Under the pieces are notes generated by a model, which was not told the DNA's origin, made no database searches, and saw only the letters and a list, made by a program, of their open reading frames with translations. A stretch of DNA of 64,000 bases, from NCBI GenBank assembly GCA_028671895.1, contig CM053796.1, positions 40,484,860-40,548,859 of the forward strand, in the 5' to 3' direction. The stretch is from Oenanthe sinensis (lineage: Eukaryota > Streptophyta > Magnoliopsida > Apiales > Apiaceae). The translations under genes and the position numbers were made by a program. Shown here in pieces: positions 35,919 through 47,296 of the stretch (position 1 is the first letter of the stretch; each line of letters begins with the position of its first letter).

Positions 35919-38900
35919 TTATACTAGTAGAGTGCCATCAGTGAAGTCCTTCGCACGTAGCTCCATGTTCCTCAAATCGCGTAGATGCTGTAAAATTTCC
36001 TGAAGTAGATCTATACCCTTATCACCTTTCTTCAAAGAGCTTATGCAATGCTTTAGGAACTCTTTGTCTGTCTCAAGAGCATGCATCCTAGCATAAAGTT
36101 GATCCACTTCCTCTTCAATAGCAACCCTCCTCTCTTCCAATTCAAATCTTGTGACAACAGATTCAAATCCATTTTCATGACCATTCAGTTCCCCATTTTC
36201 ATGACCATTCAGTTCCCCATTTTCGTGACCATTTTCATGACCATTCAGTTCCCCATTTTCATGTTCTGTAGTAGTTGCATCGAAAAGAGGAAGAAGTCTT
36301 TTAGCCTTTGCACCCATGATTCTCCCCTCTTGATGATGTTTCCCATTCATTTCCTTTGAATAACCATCTGTAAATCCATTGCATTCTTCCCCACTGAAAT
36401 CAAAATTCTCATCCAAATGGATACCATTGCCTTGAGAAAAATGCTTAATTGGCCTAACATGCTCATAATGATGCTCGTCTTCGCTCAATGTAAAAAGTTT
36501 ATCTTCTAAAACCTTGAGCTGCTCCAAAATGGACATTCTCTCTTCCTCAAATTCTCCAAAGGACTCCCCTAAATGAAGAACTGCATCAACAGGTGTATGG
36601 TGGTTTCCACTTTCTTGATGACTATAAAGTCCATCTTCTTCCTCAACTTCTTGATTAAAATCAGTTGATATATCATCGCTATCCTCTCGATTGCTAAAAG
36701 AAGCAGAGGAAAATGCACTTCTTGCACTACCATCCTTGCTTCTTCTCAACATTCTCATCTTCTCTTTGGCTTCATAATCCGTCACCTTCTTTCGGTAGAT
36801 ATCCAATTCTTTCTCTACCTCTTGTTTTTCTCTTTCCCTCTTTAACATAAGCTCATTTAAGAGTTGCAGCGCTTCTTGATCATACTCCGATTGCTCCTCC
36901 ATCATTCTTTGATATTGCAAGGCCTCCATCTGCATAGCTGCCTTCTCCTCTTGAAGCCTGTTTATCATTGCCATAGTCTGGTTTGCAGCTACGGCAGAAG
37001 CACTTCTCTCCTCTTCCAGTTCTGTATATACTACATGTAAAGCCTTCCTTTCAGCTCTTAATGCTGAGGTTAGACGCTCAACAGTCATTACACCGTCACC
37101 ACTTTCAAACTCACTTAAGACACTTCCATCTAATGAATCTTCAGTTCCAGATTCCTTTCGATCAAGTAGTAACAATTTTTTGTGCAAATGATGAAAACTG
37201 TCCAATGAAGTTGGTGTGTCAGGAATCTTCTCTTCATCAATCCCATTGCCCTCTGTGCTTGCAGATAGTTGATTGTTTGTCATGTTTTCACTTATTTCAA
37301 TTGCTAAATTTCCCAATCTAAGTGTTTCTTCTTGTTGCAATTTTATCTCAATGCCTACAACAATTAGGAAAAAGACGGGATAAAAGAAGTCTATTAACAA
37401 AGACAATAGCAGAAAAACACCAATCTAAAGTTATAATGCAAGTGATAAGACCACAAAAGGAATGTAAAGCTTACCATGTTCATGATCATCTTCATGAAAT
37501 TTAGCATAACTTGTGGAAGGATCTTCATGTAAGCAAATGGTATCTTGAGCTTGAGTTTCATCTGTCGAATACAGATCTGGAATCTCTGTCCCTATAGAGA
37601 CTTTTACTTCAGTTTCATTGACTATAATAGGTGATTCATCTTCGGAAACTGTTTATATTGCAACATTGATAATTAAATAAAAAAAATCACCACATATAAC
37701 TCCACGCAACAATATACATACAGAATATATGCACATTATAAGTTCACAATCTAATTACCTGTCGGAACATACGACTCTATGACTTCAGCATCTAGTGCTG
37801 CAGATTTTGTCCCAATTAACTCCTCGAGTTCACTTTCTTTGCTTTGCACTTGAAACACATCTTCGCAGGCTACATTGAAAAATGTATAACAATTTTAATA
37901 TGGCACAGCATAGAAAAAACTGAAATATTAACCAAACACGAAAATTTGAAGGAATTACCTGTAGGAACATTGGATTCCGATTCTTGACCCTCAAGTGCTG
38001 CAATGCCTTGAACATTATTGATATCCACAAATGAGTTTTGTGGTGCTTGAGTAAGATCAACATTTCCATGTTCTGTATTACTTTCAATTGCATGACAATG
38101 CTCCATTTCCACAGATTTATCAGCATTTTCATATTCTGGAACACTTTCTTTAGCATGAAAAGGTGGATAATTCTCCATCTCTTCCATACCCCTGAATTTA
38201 TCAGCATTTTCATATTCCGAAAAAGTTTTTTTAGCATTAAAAACCAGAGAATTCTCAGTCTCTTCAATATCCATAGATTCAAAAGCTGCAAACTTGTTTT
38301 CCTCAACCACCGTTTCAAATTGATCCACAATAGCAAATTCAGAACTCCAATTATTTTCATGTAAATCACTACTTCTCCAATTTTCTTCAGCCTTGTTCAA
38401 TTCATATTCCTCAGCAGTTGAATCTATCAATTCAATTGGAACCAACTGATGGCCACTAAAGTCGATAAAGTACTCCAGATGCTCAGGATGAATTTTTGAA
38501 GATGCCTCTTCTTCGCTCATAATCTCATCAGAAATTAGATCTTTCATCACCTTACTTAAATCTTCTTTCAAATATTCTCTATCTTTTTCCAAAAGCATTT
38601 CTACTTCATCATCATCTCCTCCTTTCAATTCCTCCAACCCGAATTTCGATACAGAAAGAGATGAATCTGAATCTTCATCTGCTTTTCCTTCAATTAAACT
38701 ATAACCTCCATTAGCATCACAAATCATCTCCTCCTCATTCTTGCTTTCAACCCCATGATCATCTTCAAAATTATCAACCAAGAATTCCGATCCGATTCGA
38801 TCCGAAAACTCCTCCTTTATAGTAAAATTCTCTTTATGATTACCCTCCAAACCATCCCAACTAGGCTTAATCAAAACATAAGGAGAATAAACTTGCTTCT

Positions 38901-39381
38901 CCAAGCTCACATCACAACAAGAACACCTCAAAATCAAAACCTCATCATCAAAAACCTTATCAACATCATCATCAATCATCCCAATCTCTTTAACCCATGG
39001 CAAGAAACTAAAATTCTTGGAAACCCCACAAAAATCTGGCCTTGAACATGAACAATCCTCACACATATTTCTAAAAGTAGCCAACTTTTGATGATTTTTA
39101 CAGTACCCCAACTTAGAAATCTCAGTTGCATGACCTTCACATACTAGATCTTTGCTAAAGTTTTCACCTTTTTCTGGTTCAAAGAAATGATCAATTCTTG
39201 AACACAAAAAACAAGGTGGTTTAAGGCCAAAATAATCAGCAAATTTGATGATAAGGTAAGAAAGTAGAGAATTGAGAAGTAGAAGAGCTATTAAAGTCCA
39301 TTCAAGAAGTACATACACAAGTATAAGTGTGATTTTGTTTGTGTTTCTATGTACCATAGTTGCAAACTTGTTAGTAGCCAT
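35919..39381 (-). CDS. Myosin-binding protein (MyoB, GTD-binding/DUF593)
   Basis: Four exons, 39381-37959, 37869-37759, 37648-37475 and 37354-35919, all GT-AG, give 1047 residues. The N-terminus MATNKFATMVHRNTNKITLI leads into a hydrophobic membrane segment (about 17-45), then the conserved GLKPPCFLCSRIDH Cys motif. A long acidic low-complexity middle contains two imperfect 29-residue repeats around YENADK (exon 1). The GTD-binding coiled coil lies at about 660-750 (TVERLTSALRAERKALHVVY, EEERSASAVAANQTMAMI, QEALQLLNELMLKREREKQE). A second coiled coil near the end has RVAIEEEVDQLYARMHALET. The family anchors class XI myosin tails to motile vesicles. The in-frame upstream ATG at 39414 was rejected because family members start MA(A/T)NKF. 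Exon 4 holds a HENGELNG repeat. The gene appears intact. Confidence 0.93.
36165..36265 (-). repeat. Coding minisatellite, HENGELNG repeat
   Basis: Inside the last MyoB exon a 24-base unit (plus-strand view ATTTTCATGACCATTCAGTT plus CCCC) is repeated about four times with one shorter unit, giving a run of HENGELNG and HENG peptides. The reading frame is kept. Confidence 0.88.
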
Positions 39382-41021
39382 GCTTGATGCTCTATTTTTA
39401 TGGTATATATACAAGAAAAATATACAAAAACAATATATGTATGTATGTATGTATGTATTGGGAGGAAAATGAAGAGAGATGATATGGGTTTTATATGAAG
39501 AAGAAGATTATAGAGTGATGAGAGTTTGGGTGTTTGAATGTAAGAGACGGACAAACAAGACTTGTGCAAACTTTAGAAAAAGAATTGTGTGTAAGTGTGT
39601 GTTTTTTGTGTGTGAGAGTTGAAAATTAAGAATGTTTCTCAGGCATTTGATTCTCTGTCAAGTTTGAGTTTGATCATGTTTTAAGCAACCATGTACTGTA
39701 TGTATCTTGTCTAGGATTTAATAAGGGCACAGTACAGTGATTTGTGAAATAAATGCTACAAATTAAAAATGATAACTCTGCGAATTATTTGGTGAATCAA
39801 GTCAAAATGTAATTCAACTTATTATTATCAAAATAATCAAAATTATATGTCTAAAATATTAAAGATTTGCATGCTTTGCATCCATGTGAAATAGGCTTTA
39901 ATCTCGCCATGCTAATACTAATAATAAAATTTTAAAATTAATTAATACATATCGAATAAAAACTGGAGGTTGCAACTTGTAAAGGACAAAAGAGTAATCT
40001 TGGGATCCAAAATAACTTTTTTAATTTTCTATTTTCTCAGAACGCTCTCCCCTGGCTCTTCTAATAAATCAAATTATGGGGGGGCCTGAGTGGGTTGGTG
40101 GACCAGGGAGAAAGTAAGGTGTGAGGGCCCACATAGGATGCTAGATGTTGGACCTCATCATACATGTCTCTCTTTTCTTTTTGTATCGGTCAATAATAAT
40201 ATTCGTGTATCCTTCTTCTGTTTCATATTGTACTAGTAAATAAATGTTGATCATAATACTATTTGTGTTACACATGAATGAATTAAATCATTATGATTAT
40301 CCCCATTGAATTTCTCCACCCATGAATAATTGATAATATTGTTTTTATCCCCGATTAAGCATTAAATATCGATAGATAGATTATAAAATAAATTTTAATA
40401 AATTACAAATCGAGAATACTCAATTCTAGATAGTGTAATATTAGGAATCTCAAACATTATGTGTTAATTTTTAATTCGATTCTGATAATTAAGTATTTTA
40501 TATCTAATTAAAAAAAATAGTAATAGTAACATTCTCTTTTAAACACGGTAGATTACACCTCACTACTTGTTCAAAATTTCCTCGACATGTTGCATAAAAT
40601 AAGAAGCCAGCATTTTAATACAATTAAATAAATAAAAGGCCATGCTCTCGTCATTAAAAATGAAAATTAGTTTGAAAAATGTGCCTTCGGTCTATTAATA
40701 AATATAATATAAAATAATAAACTGAATTTTTATATCAATAAAAGATTTGTAATTAAGGAGTAAGAATTAACAATAGAATGACGTGATTTATATACACACA
40801 CACGTTGATGTGTGCGCTTTTTATTTAAGTGAGTTTTTCGCTATACAGTATACGAGTATTTTTTAAATTAATCATATTGATCACAGAGTTTTTGGCTCAC
40901 GATATTTTGATAATAAATTAAAAAGATGTATTTTCTGTGTGTTAATTTTTCATAAATTACGAGTAACAAATATATTATATGAGTACTGTACTAAACAAAT
41001 AAGTTATATATATATATATAT
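39382..41021. other. MyoB upstream region
   Basis: 5' UTR and promoter side of the myosin-binding gene, with a (TATG)n microsatellite at about 39436-39458. Otherwise AT-rich intergenic DNA with no gene seen. Confidence 0.4.
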
Positions 41022-41543
41022 TAGACCCGGTAATTTACCACATGACACGATAATACGACACGAAAATTTAATTTTTCTGTTTGCATGTACACCACACGAA
41101 AGTACACGAACACGAATGTACACGACTGAGATTTAGGATTGGTTTTATATTTATCCTTTAGATACACGATACGAGATACACGAAATAAAATAAATAAATA
41201 AATATTTTATATATAGATTTATTATTTTTCTTATAGATATATGCATATTTATTTATATAATTATACTTAATTTTATAATCTTGTATGTAAATATAATGCA
41301 TATATATATATATTTAATATATATTTGTAGAAATATACTTAATAATATAATATTCTAATATATTTATATATTAATTTTTGTTTGATATTACACGAAAACA
41401 CGACACGAAAAATACACGAATACGAAAGTACATGAACTCTGAATAAACTCTAAATGGATCAATTTTATATTTGATATTTTAATACATGACACGAAAAAAT
41501 ACACGACACAAAAGTATACGATATCAACGAATTGTGTGGTCTA
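41022..41543. mobile_element. Probable hAT-like MITE, about 520 bp
   Basis: The left end begins TAGACCCGGTAATTTACCAC and the right end ends GTGTGGTCTA, giving a short terminal inverted match. Both sides are packed with ACACGA / ACGAAA motifs, as in other subterminal repeats. Flanking octamers ATATATAT and ATATATAC agree at seven of eight positions, but lie in TA-rich sequence, so they are weak evidence. Confidence 0.55.
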
Positions 41544-43452
41544 ATATATACCCACTATTAATACATGTGGTTACATATATTTATTTTTAGACTAATTGTA
41601 GTTTTAGCATTGCCTTCGTGCCTTGATCGTCATGGTCGGTCTCCGATTGTGCCTAACTATCCTGGAAAGGAATTTAAAAATTAAAACCTGGCGGTACCAA
41701 TAAAGTATAGGAGAATAATCAAATATTCGGAGGCAGCGCTGAATAATTAGGAAAGAAGACCCAACCAATACACTTTATTTAGTTGATGTGACCACTTAGA
41801 AATATATTAACTATAGTGTGATAATGAAAATTTATCTTAAAGTATTGTTTTTTCTACTAACTATAAAGTGTTTTTTTATAATATAATGCTTCATTTTTGT
41901 AAATTAAAGTTTCTGCCATAAAAAATATTATAGTTACATGGGCCAAAAACTAAACAATTTCTCGAAGTTAAAGCAATCCTGCAATTAGATTAGGAGAGGA
42001 TTGTACAAAACACCAATTACAGAGTAGGAGTCAAGTATATATAGAAAAAAAATTAAGCTTAATGAACTCGAAAAATTAAGTGAAACTCCCTCCGTTTTAA
42101 CATGTTAATAATTTTTGAAAAATAAAATTTCTGATATTATGTACTGTATCCTTTTTTTATTCAATACAGGTTTATCAAATATTTTAAAATTTATATTTAT
42201 ATTTTATAATTTTCAACACTGACTATTAACTTACTCACCCACATAATACTTTTAAATATTTTCAATTTTTTTAACTGACAGAAATTTCAATATCATAATT
42301 AATGTTTTAAGAAAATTTAAATGTATTTTTTTAGGTAATGAAATTATAACGAATAAAAATATTACATATGTATGTGAAATAGTATAATCAATAACATATT
42401 ACTGCATTTACTAGTTAGTTAGCTCCTAAATCAAGTTCGCTTTCATTAATTAATCTGGATTCGATAGATACTTGAATATCGCTCTAAGTTGATGTTTCTT
42501 CTCTTGCGAGTTATAAGAATAAAATAATATAACTGCTCCGCTTCTGATGTCATAAAAACATGTAGGTAAGTTTATTGGTTGTACATCAACCTCGTTCCAT
42601 GAACGTGTGCAATAGTTATCGTAAGGATTGTTAATCCTATGGAACCAGAAATATATTTTATATAGCCCCCCATGCGCAGCGGCACGGCCCTCTCTTAGAT
42701 TAGGCAAAATTTGAACTGTATTGGAAACTTTGAAGCTGCTAAAGTGCTTAATTATATAAATCAGAGCTTTACATTTATGGTCATAGGCCGCCGGCAGCCA
42801 AATTCACATCGCAACAATTTGCTTTACATATTTTATTTTTGGTATCATCAACATTTTGAGTGGCTTTAAGAAGAGACCAGGGTAGTATGTATATGAGGCT
42901 GCGGTAGCACATATGGATGTTCATACTTCATATATATGTGCATGGCCAGTAACGTTGGGACTATAACATAACAAATTGATCAGTGTCTCCCTCAGGGTAC
43001 TGACCATCCTTGTTGCCTCCCTAATATACTTCCATAGTCAAATAAAAGATGAGGCTGGAAAAAGAAAAAAACAAAGATTCAGCAGGTATCATTGAGAATC
43101 GTACAGAAAATTTGCCTGCAGTGTTGTATTTCTCTCAAAACACGAAACTGAATCTGGCAAGCTCCGGCCCTTTGCAAACTTCATGAAACTTGGACCTGAA
43201 TGGTACTTTCGAATCATTCAGACAGCTAATTTTTAAACAAAAAATCTTCATGGAAAAAATCATCCAGATCAGTTTCGCCCAGCTACATTCGATTAGAAGC
43301 AAACACATGACACCTCAATGTGTGAGGGTGTGCTCGCCAGTAATGTTAAGACACATATATCCAAATCTAAGACTTTATTTATTCATTCAAATAACCCACT
43401 CTGACTGTTGAAAAACTTAATTTACCAAATTTCAAAACACCTGTTACACAAT
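41544..43452. other. Intergenic, one unrecognised ORF
   Basis: The minus-strand frame at 42707-42450 encodes an 80-residue peptide (LYKIYFWFHRINNPYDNYC and onward) of protein-like composition but with no ATG in context and no family I recognise. The segment 42995-43185 is repeated in diverged form at 44750-44940. Confidence 0.35.
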
Positions 43453-43611
43453 CTAATTATAACATTGTTCGACAAAGTGAAAAGAAGAATACCTGAAAGA
43501 CTTGATGAAATGCAAAGAAGCGCAGAATCCCAAAAAGCCAACCAAGAGACCAGGTCCTATCCCGACATAAAACCACGCAATCTCATCATCTGAATCCGAA
43601 TTACCTTCATT
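43453..43611 (-). pseudogene. C-terminal remnant of an LRR receptor-like protein
   Basis: The frame reads an acidic stretch (NEGNSDSDDE), then IAWFYVGIGPGLLVGFLGF, a transmembrane helix, then HFIKSFRYSSFHFVE and a stop. This acidic juxtamembrane / WFY..G...GF..GF / basic short tail arrangement is typical of the end of Cf/EIX-type LRR receptor-like proteins of the plasma membrane. The upstream frame is closed by a stop at about 43612, and no leucine-rich repeats were found, so only the tail survives. It could instead be the last exon of a more distant gene, but no such exons are visible. Confidence 0.55.
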
Positions 43612-45396
43612 TTAGTCATGAACATTATGCATTTTTCATTGATAGGTCTTCCTTCCTAGTTAATGTGTAGTGCGCGATGGTGGGTGCCGGATTGGTAAGG
43701 TGTTCGCTTGTGGAGTGTTGATTGATTGGTGGGTTGTTGACTGGTTCATGACACACATGCAAAAAAATTATGTTAGGTGGCATACTGGTTTGCAGTATAG
43801 CCTTATCGTAAGAGAAACAATGAACTTTTTATTACTATCTTAATTTGATATTTTATGACAAAATTGAGTTGAGACTATTAAACTGGTACAAGACTTTCAG
43901 AGAATTAGTTGAAAGATCAATTAATTCACTAGTTCTTAAAACGTTAAAAATAATTTAAAAGACAGTCATTTAAATTGCATACTTGAAGAAAACATGATTA
44001 TTACCTGTAGACATGTACATTTTTAGTGAAAAGAAACTGGATTATCTCTTACAATTGATTTACTTTAGGCTTTAGCTAAATCTAACTTATCCACAATGAC
44101 ACAAGTTGAATAAAATCCATAGAGGAATTGATTACAGAAAGGAAACCTACCACAAAGCTTCATGTGACATCATGTAATCTGCTGATCCCCGAACATCTTC
44201 ATTTATCGTTATCTTTTACAGGTCAACAAAGTATGGCTCGACCCACTAAAGAAATCATCTACATAACGTGTGGGTAGTATACACACAGATTTTTATTCCG
44301 GTTCATGCAACTCAATATCAACCCTGCAAGAGTAAACTCCATTGCCTCTGTATCTCAATATCATCATTATAGCAAGCCTGCAGAGTTTTAAATGGACAGG
44401 TTGTTGATCAGAAGGACCAAATGGATTGGCTTGATAATTGATATTGAGCCATTGATCCCATCAATTTTGAGGGAAGGGAAGGATCTGGTCCTTCAGATGA
44501 GGTAGGGGCTGGTGCTCCATACACTGGCTATTGGGAAGCTCTAGAAGCACCTTTATCATACAAGCTACTCAGGGTGACAGACTGACAGCAACCAATCCAC
44601 CAGCCTTGCATTGCGTAAATAAACAGATGAAATGTATAAAATAACTGATCACCACAAGAGAAACTATCAAAGACAACCGACTAATATACACTACATACGG
44701 AAAGTCTTGTGGTTTGCAGTAACATAGCTTTGCAATATACATTTCTCCCTTGCACTGACCATCCTTGGTGCCTCTTTAATATATTCTACCACAGTAAAAA
44801 AAAGATTGTGGAGGCTGGAAAAAAGGTACAGCACTAAATTTACTTGCAGCCTAGTATCGTCACAAAACAGAGAACTGAAAATTCCTGGCAAGTTAAATCC
44901 CTTCACAAACTTCATAAATTTCAGAAAGATCAGAAGTCTGCAGAAAAAGGCTTACAAATATACAAGCCTAAAGCTTGTAAAACACAATCAGGTTTCTCTC
45001 TCCTTTTTTGGTTAAATAATGCAGTCACGTTTTTAGAATAATGATGAACTATCATTGTTATTTATAGTTTTAAACAACTTTTGGATATACTAGTAGAGGA
45101 GTAGCAGAGAATGTTGTATAGTTGTCCAATACTCCAATGTATACATTACTTGCTGACCAGCTCTTTTACATATATCCAGCGCATTGATTGATTCATGTCC
45201 TTGCATTTCAAAAACTGGAATTGAGGTATTGAGCGAACTCAAACTCGTTTATTAGAATCCAGTTCGGCTAAACTCACATTACACCTTAAATCTAGCTACC
45301 TTTGATTTTAACATGCCTGCTCAATGCCTCTACCCCCCCCCCCCCCCCCCCCCCACACACACACTGATGCTAAGATTCATACCGACATACATATTT
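43612..45396. other. Intergenic with a diverged duplicate and a C tract
   Basis: No intact gene. It holds the second copy (about 44750-44940) of the segment at 42995-43185, and the long C run at 45333-45354. Confidence 0.4.
45333..45364. repeat. C22 homopolymer followed by (CA)n
   Basis: Twenty-two consecutive C bases followed by five CA units. The length may be affected by sequencing or assembly. Confidence 0.85.
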
Positions 45397-46099
45397 GGGT
45401 TATTACCATTTTGACCCTTTAAGTTTACACGAAAGTACACAACAGCCCTCAAACTACAAAAACATATTATCGCGCCCTTAAAGTTTGGCATTTGTACATA
45501 TCAACCATTTTTCATATTTTTCATAATTTTCTTCCAATTTCACCCTTGTACTGTCAATTTTGGCCCTTAATGTTTTCACAAATATACGTAATAACCCTCA
45601 AAATTTAGCATTTGTACATCATCCTTATATCGAATTATTTTTATTTTTATAAACCTCCGACATGTATAGTTTGTTGCTTTTATGGATGAATTTCATGTAG
45701 TTGATGCAAAAAGAGTAGTCATGAGTGAGATGCATCATCGATTAACAATCAAATACCACTAGTAGTAATCGAAACTGAATGAAAAAATTTCAAAAATCCG
45801 TTATGCAAAAGTCACTAATGCACCCACTTCGAAGTCGTAGACTAGATAATGTTGGGTTACTAGATAATGATGTGTCATTATAGGTGCAACCAAAGAAAAT
45901 AGTTATGAATGGACTGAATTAATGTCATAAACATATACAATAGAATCAGGGATAAAATAAGAAAAAATTATTGAACTACAATGTTTGACGGTTAAGATGT
46001 ACAAGTGACAAACTTTAAGAATGCAAATGTACATTTTTATATTTTAAGGGTTGATGTGTATTTTCGTCAACACTTTAAGGATTAAAATGTTAGTAACCC
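45397..46099. mobile_element. Mutator-like MITE, about 700 bp
   Basis: The left end GGGTTATTACCATTTTGACC and the inverse of the right end GGGTTACTAACATTTTAATCC form diverged inverted repeats of at least 55 bp that continue through the GTACACA...CAACCCT region. Flanking nonamers TACATATTT and TACATGTTA agree at seven of nine positions, consistent with an old 9-bp duplication. Non-coding interior. Confidence 0.65.
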
Positions 46100-46536
46100 T
46101 ACATGTTAATCTCGGAACCTAGTTCTAAATCACCCAATATACAATGAGGTGTAACCAACGGGTGTTTAATCATCCACCTCGATGTAAATGATAATTTAAC
46201 AAAGATATAAGTTTAGTAGTTTACATACTAAAAAAGATAGGTTTCTCAAAACTGGAACATAAATTTTCAAACTCTTTTGACTATCTGTACCTCATTCTGC
46301 AGTCTTTACATCGACACACCTTGCCTTCTATACGTGTACTGATATATAAGACTATACTTGTATACATTCAGCCTACACGTGCATACATATCTCTGTGTTC
46401 TACAAGAAGCCGGCTGCAGGATGTTTATGAACTCAAATATGTTCCCAATGACTTGATGTAATAGAACTTTTTATCTGCCAAAAGCGAGCCTGAGTAAGCC
46501 TCTAAACATACCATAAGGCACAAGCATTACATATAT

Positions 46537-46826
46537 GTTGTGTTTGGTTGGGATGAATGAATTAAGAAAGAATGGAATGAGATTTGAACTAAATTATGGG
46601 TGAATTTTTAAAAATTTCATTCATTCCCCCCATTTCATTCTTAACAATCTAAACTAAAACTTAAATCCCAATTTGAGATAGAATGCTCCATTCTCTGTCA
46701 TATATATTTTCTTCCCAATTCTTATTAAATAAATTTTGCACTCACCCATTTTTTTCCAAATCTTCAATCCTACCTACATAAATTTCCTTTATTTTACTCG
46801 TTTCATTCTCACTAACTAAACACAAC
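46537..46826. mobile_element. Short MITE, 290 bp
   Basis: Inverted ends GTTGTGTTTGGTTGGGATGA and, on the right as reverse complement, GTTGTGTTTAGTTAGTGAGA. Non-coding. It shares internal sequence with the split copy at 4193-5040, showing a repeated family. No clean target duplication was found, so superfamily is open. Confidence 0.6.
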
Positions 46827-47296
46827 AATAATGTTTACCCCCATTCATCACATCAGCACAAAAGACCATAAAAAGTAGTATTAAAGTTCATAAAAACAAA
46901 AAGTTACATGCAACTAAATTACAAGATGTGGTTCTAAAACACTCATAAATATCACAATATTAAAAGTTGAAACCAAGTAACATGACCAGCTGTGGCCATT
47001 AACCTCTTCTAAACCACAAACAGTCAGAAAACACATTCGCAGCCACCTCAGTATAACTTTAGCATGTATAGAAGATGTTACATTTGAAAGATTAAATATT
47101 TGCCTAAAACTCAAAATTTCAACTCTCTCCGGCTTTGATTCCACAAAACCCTATAGTACTCGCTCATAAGGCACCGCATTCTGCCACTACTTTATTAAGG
47201 GTAAATTTAATTTCTTTCACCTATGTTGATATTGTTTGGAAGGGATGTTTCTTGTATGCATGAATCAGGATACAGACTTGTCTCTCTAACACGTTC

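Noticed and set aside
39379..39414. Upstream in-frame ATG for the myosin-binding protein
   Set aside because: The extra 11 residues are not family-like; members start at MA(A/T)NKF, so 39381 was chosen.
42450..42707. Minus-strand ORF with protein-like composition
   Set aside because: No ATG in context, no recognised family and no neighbouring exons; mentioned only in the intergenic note.
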